Source: an uncultured Alphaproteobacteria bacterium (GTDB lineage: Bacteria > Pseudomonadota > Alphaproteobacteria > CAKMZR01). Taken from it: a stretch of DNA of 16,822 nt. How positions within the stretch are numbered: position 1 is the first letter of the stretch; every line of letters begins with the position of its first letter. Made by a program: the position numbers and the translations under genes. Positions 7,499 to 15,513 of the stretch are shown piece after piece. The stretch lies in assembly GCA_929200455.1 (NCBI GenBank), contig CAKMZR010000016.1:1-16822 (forward strand). The letters run 5' to 3'. The notes beneath the pieces are model-generated. The model had not been told where the DNA came from. It saw only the letters and a list, made by a program, of their open reading frames with translations, and searched no databases.

Positions 7499-8233
7499 TC
7501 ACAAAAGTCTGTTGTAGTGATCCGGGGGATGAATACCCGGTATATACTCTCCCAAAAGGACCTTGCAAAAACTCTTCTGTACGCGATACCAATGAGACAA
7601 AAACTCATAACGACCCCAACTCACCTCTCCCAAGTGATCCAATAGTGTCAAAGACGCACAAAATGCCACGTCCGCAAGCGTGCGACGCTCTCCCGCTACG
7701 TTCCGATGACGACACAATATGTACTCAAAATAACCCAAATGTCGCTCCAAATTCTTACGAACAACACGCAACCTCTCCACGTTTATCTCACGTCCCTTAT
7801 CCGTATCCCATCCCATCCCCAACCTCTCCTGCAAAAAAGGCAATATCACCTCCTCCTCAAAAGCTTCGTCCATATAATCCACAAATGTACGCACCCTCCC
7901 ACGCACACCCAATCCTAATCCTCCCCACAGCTCATCCCCGTAATACTTCTCCACTATATACTCACTCACCGCAGAACGACCACAAACCACACCCGAACCC
8001 TCCTCAGAACGCTTAACATCCAATACAGGCAACCTCCCAGATGGCGAAAGCCTTATAAAACCCTCATCCCACGCACGGACATCCTCGCTCTTCAATACAT
8101 ACCGCTCGTCTCCATCATCTTTCAAATGACCCTTGCCACTCACCAAAAGAGACTTTCCCTCCAACAATAACAACGCTCGACGGCTTCCTGTCGACGTCGC
8201 ATGGTAGTACAGCCTATTGTAATCTTCCGACAC
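7499..8233 (-). CDS. fzlA: Glutathione S-transferase-fold protein, FzlA-like
   Basis: A 244-residue protein with an N-terminal thioredoxin-like domain, LSPSGRLPVL (62-71) and the GST-type RSAVSEYI (86-93), followed by an all-helical C-terminal domain with TLADVAFCASLTLLDHLG. It ends in IPGIHPPDHYNRLL, which resembles the conserved tail of FzlA, the alphaproteobacterial GST homologue that binds FtsZ and promotes constriction. The FzlA call rests on that tail and overall length; a generic GST is the alternative. Residues 28-60 (GKGHLKDDGDERYV region) form an unusual hydrophilic segment. Start is GTG 8233 with AAGGAG 6 nt upstream. It is divergent from the DUF1476 gene and lies upstream of the BrnA-like gene on the same strand. 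Confidence 0.68.
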   Translation of the reverse strand: MSEDYNRLYYHATSTGSRRALLLLEGKSLLVSGKGHLKDDGDERYVLKSEDVRAWDEGFIRLSPSGRLPVLDVKRSEEGSGVVCGRSAVSEYIVEKYYGDELWGGLGLGVRGRVRTFVDYMDEAFEEEVILPFLQERLGMGWDTDKGREINVERLRVVRKNLERHLGYFEYILCRHRNVAGERRTLADVAFCASLTLLDHLGEVSWGRYEFLSHWYRVQKSFCKVLLGEYIPGIHPPDHYNRLL

Positions 8234-8278
8234 TCTCTTCTCCTTTCCTCACAAATCCCTCCCATAATCTTACCACCC

Positions 8279-8307
8279 TTGCCTTCAAAAGATTCACATG
8301 CTATTCT
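8279..8307 (+). promoter_or_regulatory. Possible sigma-70 promoter for the DUF1476 gene
   Basis: TTGCCT (8279-8284), 17-bp spacer, TATTCT (8302-8307). The -35 hexamer is identical to the one before the TerB-family gene. It lies about 100 bp before the ATG at 8410, in the gap divergent from fzlA. Confidence 0.35.
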
Positions 8308-8409
8308 CAACACCTCAAAGACAAAACACAAAACTCCTAAGCTTACCACATAAACACCCTTCCGATCACGCACTCTACACACGCACCCTGTCCAAAAAAG
8401 TTATGAAAA

Positions 8410-8724
8410 ATGGAAAAAAGAAAAGACGCACACCTCGCAGAATTCAAACTCAACGACGAACAACAGTTCAAACTCAGAAATCTCTCAAATAAACAACTCG
8501 CCCTCTGGATCGTACAAACTTGCGACCTCCCAAGTGAACAACAAGAGACTATCACCCTTACCCTCATCGAAAAAGATATTGTTCATTCCGGGAAAGAACT
8601 CGTCATCGAAGCCGCTCTCGACATCCTCTCAAGTCACGGAAAATCTTTCTCCCCAAGCGATGTCGAGAAAAAAATTCAAGAACTCACCCTGAAAGTCGCT
8701 CAGGAACTCAAGGACTCCTCTTGA
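8410..8724 (+). CDS. DUF1476 protein, F1-ATPase zeta-inhibitor family
   Basis: A 104-residue soluble helical protein. Residues 3-34 (KRKDAHLAEFKLNDEQQFKL onward, then LSNKQLALWIVQ) fit the family pattern DREKAFEAKFALDEELRFKA followed by RRNKLLGLWAA. Family members include the zeta subunit of Paracoccus denitrificans, which blocks ATP hydrolysis by F1FO-ATP synthase through its N-terminal segment. Here the N-terminus is a few residues shorter than usual, so inhibitory function is not certain. The start is ATG 8410, with A-rich sequence and no Shine-Dalgarno upstream; an overlapping ATG at 8403 is in another frame. phaZ follows after 71 bp. Confidence 0.75.
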   Translation: MEKRKDAHLAEFKLNDEQQFKLRNLSNKQLALWIVQTCDLPSEQQETITLTLIEKDIVHSGKELVIEAALDILSSHGKSFSPSDVEKKIQELTLKVAQELKDSS

Positions 8725-8795
8725 AGCCCCCCTCACACCAAAGACAAATACACTCCCGAGGAATAGCTCATCAGAAATCCTTGAGACCCTAACCT

Positions 8796-10106
8796 ATGAC
8801 CATCATGAATCCAAAAAAACATAATAACCAAACAACACCCCTGCCTCACAGCTTCAGCCATTACGCTTACCTCTTCCACGAATACGAACGTATCCTCTTC
8901 GAACCCTCTCACAATACCAACAAAATCGCAACCGCCTTCCTCAATAACTTCCCACACTCCCCCTTCCCCTTCCTCCGTAATACCCGCGCCTTCTCTCAAG
9001 CCTTCGAAACCCTCTTCCTCCATTACGAAGAACCCCCCTTCAGAATCAACGAAACGCAACGGGGAAACCATAAATGCTCCGTCTCCATTGAATGCATTCA
9101 AGACCTACCCTTTTGCCGACTCCTCCACTTCCAAGTCAAACCCAAAAAATCCTCCACAAAACAATCCACCATAGAAAAACCAAAAATGCTCCTCGTCGCG
9201 CCCCTCTCAGGGCACTTCGCGACCCTCCTCAGAGGTACCGTCACTTCCCTACTCCCCCACTTCGATATCTTCATCACTTCCTGGAAAAATGCACGCAACG
9301 TCCCCCTCGCTCTTGGAGATTTCGACCTCAATTCTTACGTCGACTACATCATCTCCTTCTGCAAAACCCTCAACGCAAAAACACACATCATGGCCATCTG
9401 CCAACCCACCGTTCCCGTCATGATCGCCAACGTCATCATGGAAGAAAATAAAGAACCCTTCTCTCCCCTCTCCACCATCCTCGTCGCAGGACCCATCGAC
9501 GCACGAATCAATCCCACCGCCGTCAATACCCTCGCATCTCAACACTCCATCGAATGGTTCAATCAGCAATTCATCTCCGTCGTCCCCCTCAACTACCCAG
9601 GGTACCTCCGACACGTCTATCCAGGATACCTGCAACTCTTCAACTTCATGGCCATGAACCCCCAAAATCACCTCTCCGCTCACCAACAAATGTTCGCAGA
9701 CATCATCGCCGGAAACGAAAAAGACGCTCACAAACGAAGAACCTTCTATAAAGAATACAAAACCGTCATGGACCTCACCGCTTCCTTCTTCCTACAAACC
9801 ACAGAAGCCGTCTTCCAAAAATTTCAACTCCCCCTCGGAAACTTCCAACACCACGGGCAAAATATCAACCTCAAAACCATAAAAAATACCCACATACTCG
9901 CCATAGAAGGCGAAAAAGACGACATCTGCGGAATCGGCCAAACAAAAGCCGCTCTCGAACTCACCCAATCCTTACCCTCAAGCAAAAAACAATACTTCCT
10001 CCTCAAAGATGCCGGACATTACGGCGTCTTCAACGGCAAAAAATTTAATGACCTCATCCTACCCCAACTCCTCTCCTTCACAAAAAATGCAGAGAAAAAT
10101 ACTTAA
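8796..10106 (+). CDS. phaZ: Intracellular polyhydroxybutyrate depolymerase (PhaZ)
   Basis: Cytosolic alpha/beta-hydrolase that breaks down stored poly-3-hydroxybutyrate granules. The 436-residue product has no signal peptide and matches the intracellular PhaZ family. The nucleophile is cysteine in the elbow AICQPTVPVMIA (C202), the acid is probably D375 or D376 in EGEKDDICG, and the base is H408 in DAGHYGVF. YPGYLQLFNFMAMNP (about 275-289) is typical of the PHB_depo_C region. The start is ATG 8796; ATG 8805 is an alternative. No Shine-Dalgarno is visible. No PHB synthase or phasin lies in the window. It converges on the DUF547 gene with a 6-bp gap. Confidence 0.9.
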   Translation: MTIMNPKKHNNQTTPLPHSFSHYAYLFHEYERILFEPSHNTNKIATAFLNNFPHSPFPFLRNTRAFSQAFETLFLHYEEPPFRINETQRGNHKCSVSIECIQDLPFCRLLHFQVKPKKSSTKQSTIEKPKMLLVAPLSGHFATLLRGTVTSLLPHFDIFITSWKNARNVPLALGDFDLNSYVDYIISFCKTLNAKTHIMAICQPTVPVMIANVIMEENKEPFSPLSTILVAGPIDARINPTAVNTLASQHSIEWFNQQFISVVPLNYPGYLRHVYPGYLQLFNFMAMNPQNHLSAHQQMFADIIAGNEKDAHKRRTFYKEYKTVMDLTASFFLQTTEAVFQKFQLPLGNFQHHGQNINLKTIKNTHILAIEGEKDDICGIGQTKAALELTQSLPSSKKQYFLLKDAGHYGVFNGKKFNDLILPQLLSFTKNAEKNT

Positions 10107-10112
10107 CCCCTC

Positions 10113-10946
10113 CTAACGCCACTCGTTCAAACCCCAATCATACTCATCCCCCACTATCACCGCGTCCGGACCCAACTTCCCCTCCAAATCCTCGTCCGCA
10201 TACTTCCGTAGATGAAGAAGAACCCCCTGCTTACTGCCCCCAAAATCATCCCTATACCACGTGTATATACTCGAAACCACCAAGCCACCTCCCTCGTCCT
10301 CCCTCACCCCTCGCTCGTGATTCACATAGGATCGCGCCGCAAAATCCAACATCTCCTCCAAACGAAACGACTCATACGAACGCAACGCCAAATTCGGACA
10401 ACTCAATGACGCACAATTCACCGCATAGTGAATCCTATTGTCCTGCCATATAGGACGCAAAATATTATGCTCTATCCCATTCAAACTCAATTCACGACCC
10501 TCCACCTTCACCACCTTCTTGTCCCATGGACCAAAATTAAAAAATCCTCCCGAAATATCCTTTATCGACTTCACCGGATACGCCTCCAAAATCTCCTTCA
10601 CCGTCAAAGCATTATACAAGTTAATCCAATAAGCCATCTGCTCAGATCTATTCAGACCCGTCACACGAACTCCGGATAACCTCTCAATATAACCATACAA
10701 TATCCCCCGATCCTTCTCCGTCACAGAACTATAACCCACACGATTAATACCATCCTTGCCCGCCTCCACATACGACGCCAGAAAATTATCCCACTCCACA
10801 TGCTCCACACGCTCTTCACTCTCCTCATCCACCCCCAACCAATGATCATCCTCAAGCTTCGATGCAGGAGCTGACCACAAAAAACCTCCAAAAATAAATA
10901 CAAAAAATATCGTACTCAACGACAAAAATCTCGTCACAACAACCAT
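10113..10946 (-). CDS. Exported DUF547 protein
   Basis: A 277-residue protein with an N-terminal signal peptide: basic start, hydrophobic core about 7-24, likely cleavage after SAPA. The mature part holds the conserved DUF547 block: NRSEQMAYWINLYNALTV (99-116), FNFGPWDKK (136-144), LNGIEHNILRP (155-165) and IHYAVNCASLSCPNL (172-186). The invariant histidines (H160, H173) and cysteines (C178, C183) suggest a papain-like or metal-binding catalytic site, but the function is unknown. The start ATG 10946 has GAGAGGA 8 nt upstream. It is a single-gene unit divergent from the mutase gene. Confidence 0.85.
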   Translation of the reverse strand: MVVVTRFLSLSTIFFVFIFGGFLWSAPASKLEDDHWLGVDEESEERVEHVEWDNFLASYVEAGKDGINRVGYSSVTEKDRGILYGYIERLSGVRVTGLNRSEQMAYWINLYNALTVKEILEAYPVKSIKDISGGFFNFGPWDKKVVKVEGRELSLNGIEHNILRPIWQDNRIHYAVNCASLSCPNLALRSYESFRLEEMLDFAARSYVNHERGVREDEGGGLVVSSIYTWYRDDFGGSKQGVLLHLRKYADEDLEGKLGPDAVIVGDEYDWGLNEWR

Positions 10947-11014
10947 ATCCCTAATCCTCTCTCCTCAATAAATTCAACTCTTCCTTCCCTTTATCCCCTC
11001 TTTCTCTTATAGTC

Positions 11015-11040
11015 ATTATAACACTTCGCTTCCCTTTCAA
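11015..11040 (-). promoter_or_regulatory. Possible promoter for the DUF547 gene
   Basis: On the minus strand, TTGAAA (11035-11040) and a perfect TATAAT (11015-11020). The spacer is only 14 bp, short for sigma-70, so the -35 assignment is weak. The -10 lies about 70 bp before the ATG at 10946. Confidence 0.3.
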
Positions 11041-11056
11041 CACCCAAAAAGTAAAC

Positions 11057-13165
11057 ATGTCCTCGCCTCCACGCAAATCCCTCGACGATGTCAGTTCAGG
11101 AAAAACCGTCTACTCCCAAGATCACATCGATCCTCTCCCTCCAGAATCTCAAGCCGGAAACTTCCCCTATACACGAGGTCCATACCCCGGTATGTACACC
11201 AAAAAACCTTGGACCATCCGACAGTACGCAGGATACTCCACCGCAGAAGAATCAAACGCCTTCTACCTCCGCAACCTCAAAGAAGGACAAACCGGACTCT
11301 CCGTTGCCTTCGACCTCCCCACGCACAGAGGATACGATTCAGACCACCCTCGCGTCATCGGAGACGTCGGGAAAGCAGGCGTCGCCATCGATAGCGTCGA
11401 AGACATGAACATACTCTTCCGCAATATACCCCTCGATACCATGTCCGTTTCCATGACCATGAATGGCTGCGTCCTCCCCATCATGGCAGGATACATTGTC
11501 GCTGCAGAAGAACAAGGCGTAACACCATCTCAACTCAGCGGAACCATTCAAAACGATATACTCAAAGAATTCATGGTCAGAAATACATATATATACCCTC
11601 CCCAACCCTCCATGAGAATCACAACCGACATCATCGCTTTCGCCACACAACATATGCCTCGATTCAATCCCATCTCTATCTCAGGCTACCACATGCAAGA
11701 AGCCGGAGCGACCGTCTCTCAAGAACTCGCGTATACGCTTGCCGATGGTATAGAATACGTTCGACACGCACAAAATCGAGGACTCAATGTAGACGATTTC
11801 GCTCCCAGACTCTCCTTCTTCTTCGCCATCGGCATGAACTTCTTCCACGAAATCGCAAAACTTCGCGCCGCAAGAACCCTATGGGCTGAACTCATGAAAG
11901 AAAAATTTAATCCCAAAAACCCTAAGTCTTATCTGCTCCGTACCCACTGCCAAACTTCCGGAGTCTCCCTCACCCAGCAAAGCCCTCACACCAACATCAT
12001 CCGTACCACCGTCGAAGCTCTCGCCGCCGTCCTTGGGGGCACCCAGTCTCTACACACAAACGGCTTCGACGAAGCCGTCGCCCTCCCCTCAGACTTCTCC
12101 GCAGACATCGCCAGAAATACACAACTCGTCCTGCGCGACGAAACATCCGTCACCGCCGTCGAAGACCCCCTCGGGGGAAGCTTCTATATCGAACACCTCA
12201 CCCAAAAACTTTGTCAAGACGCACGCGAAATCATTAACGAAATCGAACGCATGGGCGGCATGACAAAAGCTGTCGAAGCAGGAATTCCCAAACTCAAAAT
12301 CGAAGAATCTTCCGCAAAGCGTCAAGCACGTATCGACAAAGGAATCGATACCATCGTCGGCGTCAATGCCTACGTACAAGACAAAAATGAAGAAAATTTC
12401 CACATACGCAATATCGACAATACCGCCGTAAGAGAAGCACAAATCAAACGACTCAAAAATATCCGCGAAACCCGAAACAATGAAACCGTAAAAGAAACCC
12501 TCTCCCAGCTTGAAAATGCCGCACGATCAGAAGACAAAAACCTACTCGAATTCACCATACCCGCCGTGCGTGCCCGTGCTTCCATCGGCGAAATATCCGA
12601 CTGCCTCGAAACCGTCTTCAAACGCTTTTCTGCCAATGTCCGATCCATTAGCGGAATCTATGGGGCCGCCCTCAAAGATGACAAAGAACTCGAAACCTTC
12701 AAAAAACAACTTCGCTCCTTCGCAGAAAAAGAAGGGCGACAACCCAAAATTATGGTCGCAAAACTTGGACAAGACGGCCACGACAGAGGCGCAAAAGTCA
12801 TCGCTTCCTCCTTCGCAGACCTCGGTTTCGATGTCGATATCGGACCCCTATTCCAAACACCCCAAGAAGCCGCTCAACAAGCCATCGATAGCGATGTACA
12901 CGTCATCGGCATTTCTTCTCAAGCCGCAGGACATACCACCCTCATTCCCGAACTCATACGCGAACTCCACGCACAAAATGCACACGATATTCTCGTCGTA
13001 TGCGGCGGAATCATCCCCAAAAAAGACCACCAATTCCTCAAAGAAAAAGGAGTCGCCGCCATCTTCGGACCAGGAACCCCCATCCTCAATGCCGCAAAAA
13101 TCGTCCTCAACACCCTCGAAAATCACCTCATCTACTCCCCGTATTCCAAACCCCAAGATTCGTAA
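11057..13165 (+). CDS. scpA: Methylmalonyl-CoA mutase, B12-dependent large subunit
   Basis: Interconverts methylmalonyl-CoA and succinyl-CoA using adenosylcobalamin, linking propionyl-CoA to the TCA cycle. The 702-residue product has both domains in one chain: a TIM barrel with TIRQYAGYSTAEESNAFYL (53-71, including the active-site tyrosine), FDLPTHRGYDSD (85-96) and SGYHMQEAG (209-217); then a C-terminal B12 domain with the base-off motif GQDGHDRGAK (571-580), GISSQAAGHT (618-627) and FGPGTP. The full catalytic set points to a functional homodimeric mutase. No small subunit, epimerase or meaB chaperone is adjacent. Its start has no Shine-Dalgarno sequence. Its last 34 bp overlap the end of era on the other strand. 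Confidence 0.95.
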   Translation: MSSPPRKSLDDVSSGKTVYSQDHIDPLPPESQAGNFPYTRGPYPGMYTKKPWTIRQYAGYSTAEESNAFYLRNLKEGQTGLSVAFDLPTHRGYDSDHPRVIGDVGKAGVAIDSVEDMNILFRNIPLDTMSVSMTMNGCVLPIMAGYIVAAEEQGVTPSQLSGTIQNDILKEFMVRNTYIYPPQPSMRITTDIIAFATQHMPRFNPISISGYHMQEAGATVSQELAYTLADGIEYVRHAQNRGLNVDDFAPRLSFFFAIGMNFFHEIAKLRAARTLWAELMKEKFNPKNPKSYLLRTHCQTSGVSLTQQSPHTNIIRTTVEALAAVLGGTQSLHTNGFDEAVALPSDFSADIARNTQLVLRDETSVTAVEDPLGGSFYIEHLTQKLCQDAREIINEIERMGGMTKAVEAGIPKLKIEESSAKRQARIDKGIDTIVGVNAYVQDKNEENFHIRNIDNTAVREAQIKRLKNIRETRNNETVKETLSQLENAARSEDKNLLEFTIPAVRARASIGEISDCLETVFKRFSANVRSISGIYGAALKDDKELETFKKQLRSFAEKEGRQPKIMVAKLGQDGHDRGAKVIASSFADLGFDVDIGPLFQTPQEAAQQAIDSDVHVIGISSQAAGHTTLIPELIRELHAQNAHDILVVCGGIIPKKDHQFLKEKGVAAIFGPGTPILNAAKIVLNTLENHLIYSPYSKPQDS

Positions 13166-14037
13166 TTTATACGCTCCTCATCCCACTTCTTCCTCACCTT
13201 CACACGCAACGACAAATATATACGACAACCCAATACCTCCTCCAAAACCTTACGACTCTTCTCTCCCAATAAACGTATACGACGTCCCCCCTCACCAAGG
13301 ACCATACCCTTGTGACGACCACTCTTCACCACTATCATCTGCTCTATCCACAAAATAGAACCCTTGTCCTTCCAGTGCACCGTCTCCACCATCATCTGAA
13401 ACGGCAATTCATCGTGCAGCACCTCCATCACCTTCTCCCGCGTCAATTCCGACGCAAATTGACGATCCGTCATGTCCGAAACCACTTCCTCCTCATAGTG
13501 CCACTCACCCTCAGGCATAAAATCTGCCAAACTCTCCGCCAAATGATCCACTCCCCCGCCCTTCGTACTCGACACCATAAAACTCTTCGCAAAATTACCC
13601 CTCTCATGCAAAAGACTCGAAAACTTCAATAAATCCTCTTTCTTCAAAACCTTGTCCGTCTTGTTCAAAACCAACCACACCGGTACCTTCGCCCCCTCCA
13701 GTTTCTCCAAGCCTCGCTCTACCCCCTCGTGCAGACCCGCATATGCATCCACCAGAAAAATAACCGCATCCACTCCCTCGCGTGCTCCTTCTGCCGCCCT
13801 CTGCATCGCACGATCAAATCGCCTCTTCGGTGCAAAAAAACCTGGCGTATCCGTCAATACCACCTGACGACAACCGCGAACCATCACCCCCCTTATCGCA
13901 CTCCTCGTCGTTTGAACCTTGTGCGTCGTTATCGCCACCTTCACCCCCACGAGCCTGTTCACAAGCGTCGACTTGCCCGCGTTCGTCGCTCCCAAAACAG
14001 ACACAAAACCACAACAACGTAATCCTTCACTCACCAA
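13132..14037 (-). CDS. era: GTPase Era
   Basis: Essential GTPase that binds 16S rRNA through a C-terminal KH domain during 30S subunit assembly. The 301-residue product has G1 GATNAGKST (16-24), the switch region TTHKVQTTR (37-45), G3 DTPG (63-66), G4 NKTD (125-128) and a KH domain at about 200-290 with VLGEGGRRIRLLGEKSR. The Walker A variant GATNAGKS replaces the common GRPNVGKS and is seen in some Era proteins. The start is uncertain: TTG 14037 (GGAGG 9 nt upstream) or GTG 14034; both lie inside the last codons of rnc. The stop is within the end of the convergent mutase gene. Confidence 0.95.
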   Translation of the reverse strand: MVSEGLRCCGFVSVLGATNAGKSTLVNRLVGVKVAITTHKVQTTRSAIRGVMVRGCRQVVLTDTPGFFAPKRRFDRAMQRAAEGAREGVDAVIFLVDAYAGLHEGVERGLEKLEGAKVPVWLVLNKTDKVLKKEDLLKFSSLLHERGNFAKSFMVSSTKGGGVDHLAESLADFMPEGEWHYEEEVVSDMTDRQFASELTREKVMEVLHDELPFQMMVETVHWKDKGSILWIEQMIVVKSGRHKGMVLGEGGRRIRLLGEKSRKVLEEVLGCRIYLSLRVKVRKKWDEERINYESWGLEYGE

Positions 14038-14731
14038 CCTCCAACGCCTCCAATCTCAACAATACACCCCTTGCCGCCTCCAATTCAGCACGCTTCTTGC
14101 TGCTGCCCTCTCCCTTTGCCACCACACCCGCTTTCTCCAAAAAAACCTCAATCTCAAAAAATTTCTCATGAGCCGCTCCCTCCTCCCTCACAACCCTGTA
14201 AACCGGCAACGAACCATAAAACTTTTGACAATACTCCTGAAGACGCGTCTTCGGATCCTTCATCTCCCCCACATCTTGGTTACACACCTCCTCTATCTCA
14301 TCCTTCCAAACCTCCAGCACAAATCTACGAACCGCTTCCCAGCCTCCATCCAAGTACACCGCTCCCACCATCGCCTCCATCGCATCCGCCAATAACGACT
14401 TGTGTATCCCAAAATCTTCCTCCTCAAGCCTTCCCGCTCGAACCTTCTCCTCTATCCCAAGAACATGACCCACCTTCCACAAACGATCCTTGTCCACAAG
14501 CCTCGATAACCTCAAAGACAACTCTCCCTCATCACCCTCAGGAAATCTCTCGTAAAGCATACCCGCTATCACCAACCCCAAAACCCTATCTCCCAAAAAC
14601 TCCAAACGCTCGTTGCTCTTCCCACCTCGACCCAACCCTCGGCTCGAATGCAAAAGAGCCAGATCATAAAGACCCGCGTCCGAAAATTTATAGCCCCCGA
14701 TACAACTCAAACCCTCACGCGGATTCGCCAT
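14027..14731 (-). CDS. rnc: Ribonuclease III
   Basis: Double-strand-specific endoribonuclease that processes rRNA precursors and other structured RNAs. The 234-residue product has the signature NERLEFLGDRVLGL (about 40-53) with the catalytic acidic residues, a second acidic site ADAMEAMVGAVYLDGG (115-130), and a C-terminal dsRNA-binding domain from DPKTRLQEY (about 159) to GSSKKRAELEAA. The start ATG 14731 overlaps the lepB stop as TGATG; an in-frame GTG one codon earlier is possible. Its end overlaps the start of era. This lepB-rnc-era linkage is common in proteobacteria and supports all three calls. Confidence 0.96.
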   Translation of the reverse strand: MANPREGLSCIGGYKFSDAGLYDLALLHSSRGLGRGGKSNERLEFLGDRVLGLVIAGMLYERFPEGDEGELSLRLSRLVDKDRLWKVGHVLGIEEKVRAGRLEEEDFGIHKSLLADAMEAMVGAVYLDGGWEAVRRFVLEVWKDEIEEVCNQDVGEMKDPKTRLQEYCQKFYGSLPVYRVVREEGAAHEKFFEIEVFLEKAGVVAKGEGSSKKRAELEAARGVLLRLEALEVGE

Positions 14732-15513
14732 CACACCACCTCATGCCACACCCTCCCAAGCCTCAACATCGAAAACCATCGCCAAAATGCCCACCAACTG
14801 TACTTCCCGTCAAACGACAACAACACCATCTGGGCCTTGCCCACCAAATGATCAAACGGCACCATGCCCACGTCCTGCAAAAAACGACTGTCAACCGAAT
14901 TGTCCCTGTTGTCACCCATCACAAAATAATAACCCTCCGGAACCTTGTACACCGGCGTTTCGTCCGCAAAACCTCGATCCCCGGACATCTCCAACACAAA
15001 ATGCTCCACGCCCCCCGGAAGCTTCTCCCTGTACAACTTGCCCTCAGAAAACTCATCCTCCAATACATCATTCTCCAACAACAAACGACGCACAGGCACT
15101 CCATTAATAAACAATATACCCCGAACCACCTGAACCTCGTCTCCTGGCAAACCCACAAGCCTCTTCACATAGTCTATGTTCTTCCTCGTACCGCGAAAAA
15201 CCAATACATCTCCCCTCACAGGCTCATCTCCAAATAAACGACCCCCCACAGGCAAGCCTCCAAAAGGAAACGAATAACGACTGTAACCATAACTCACCTT
15301 CGATACCACAATCAAATCACCCTTAAGCAACGTCGGCACCATCGAACTCGACGGAATCCAAAACATCTCCACAAAAAATATCCTGATCACCAACGACAAA
15401 CCCACCGCCAGAACACACATCCCCGCAAACTCCTTCCAGCTCTCATCCTTCTCTCCCAATCGGGACTTCTTACGCCAAAATAATAACCGACCCATCACAC
15501 CTCTTGTACTCAT
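14731..15513 (-). CDS. lepB: Signal peptidase I
   Basis: Inner-membrane serine protease that removes signal peptides from exported proteins. In the 260-residue product one membrane helix covers about 30-50, followed by the nucleophile in IPSSSMVPTL (S57) and the lysine base in YVKRLVGLPGD (K117), then GYYFVMGDNRDNSVDSR (194-210). The frame is open back to 15690, but the ATG at 15513 is the start: it overlaps the smc stop as ATGA, GGAG lies 7 nt upstream, and the extra upstream residues are Gly-rich readthrough of smc in another frame. Confidence 0.95.
   Translation of the reverse strand: MSTRGVMGRLLFWRKKSRLGEKDESWKEFAGMCVLAVGLSLVIRIFFVEMFWIPSSSMVPTLLKGDLIVVSKVSYGYSRYSFPFGGLPVGGRLFGDEPVRGDVLVFRGTRKNIDYVKRLVGLPGDEVQVVRGILFINGVPVRRLLLENDVLEDEFSEGKLYREKLPGGVEHFVLEMSGDRGFADETPVYKVPEGYYFVMGDNRDNSVDSRFLQDVGMVPFDHLVGKAQMVLLSFDGKYSWWAFWRWFSMLRLGRVWHEVV

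Noticed and set aside
8783..8800. Resemblance of the phaZ start region to the repeat core (GACCCTAACCTATGAC)
   Set aside because: Only a partial match that includes the start codon, without the rest of the repeat unit; compositional bias can explain it.
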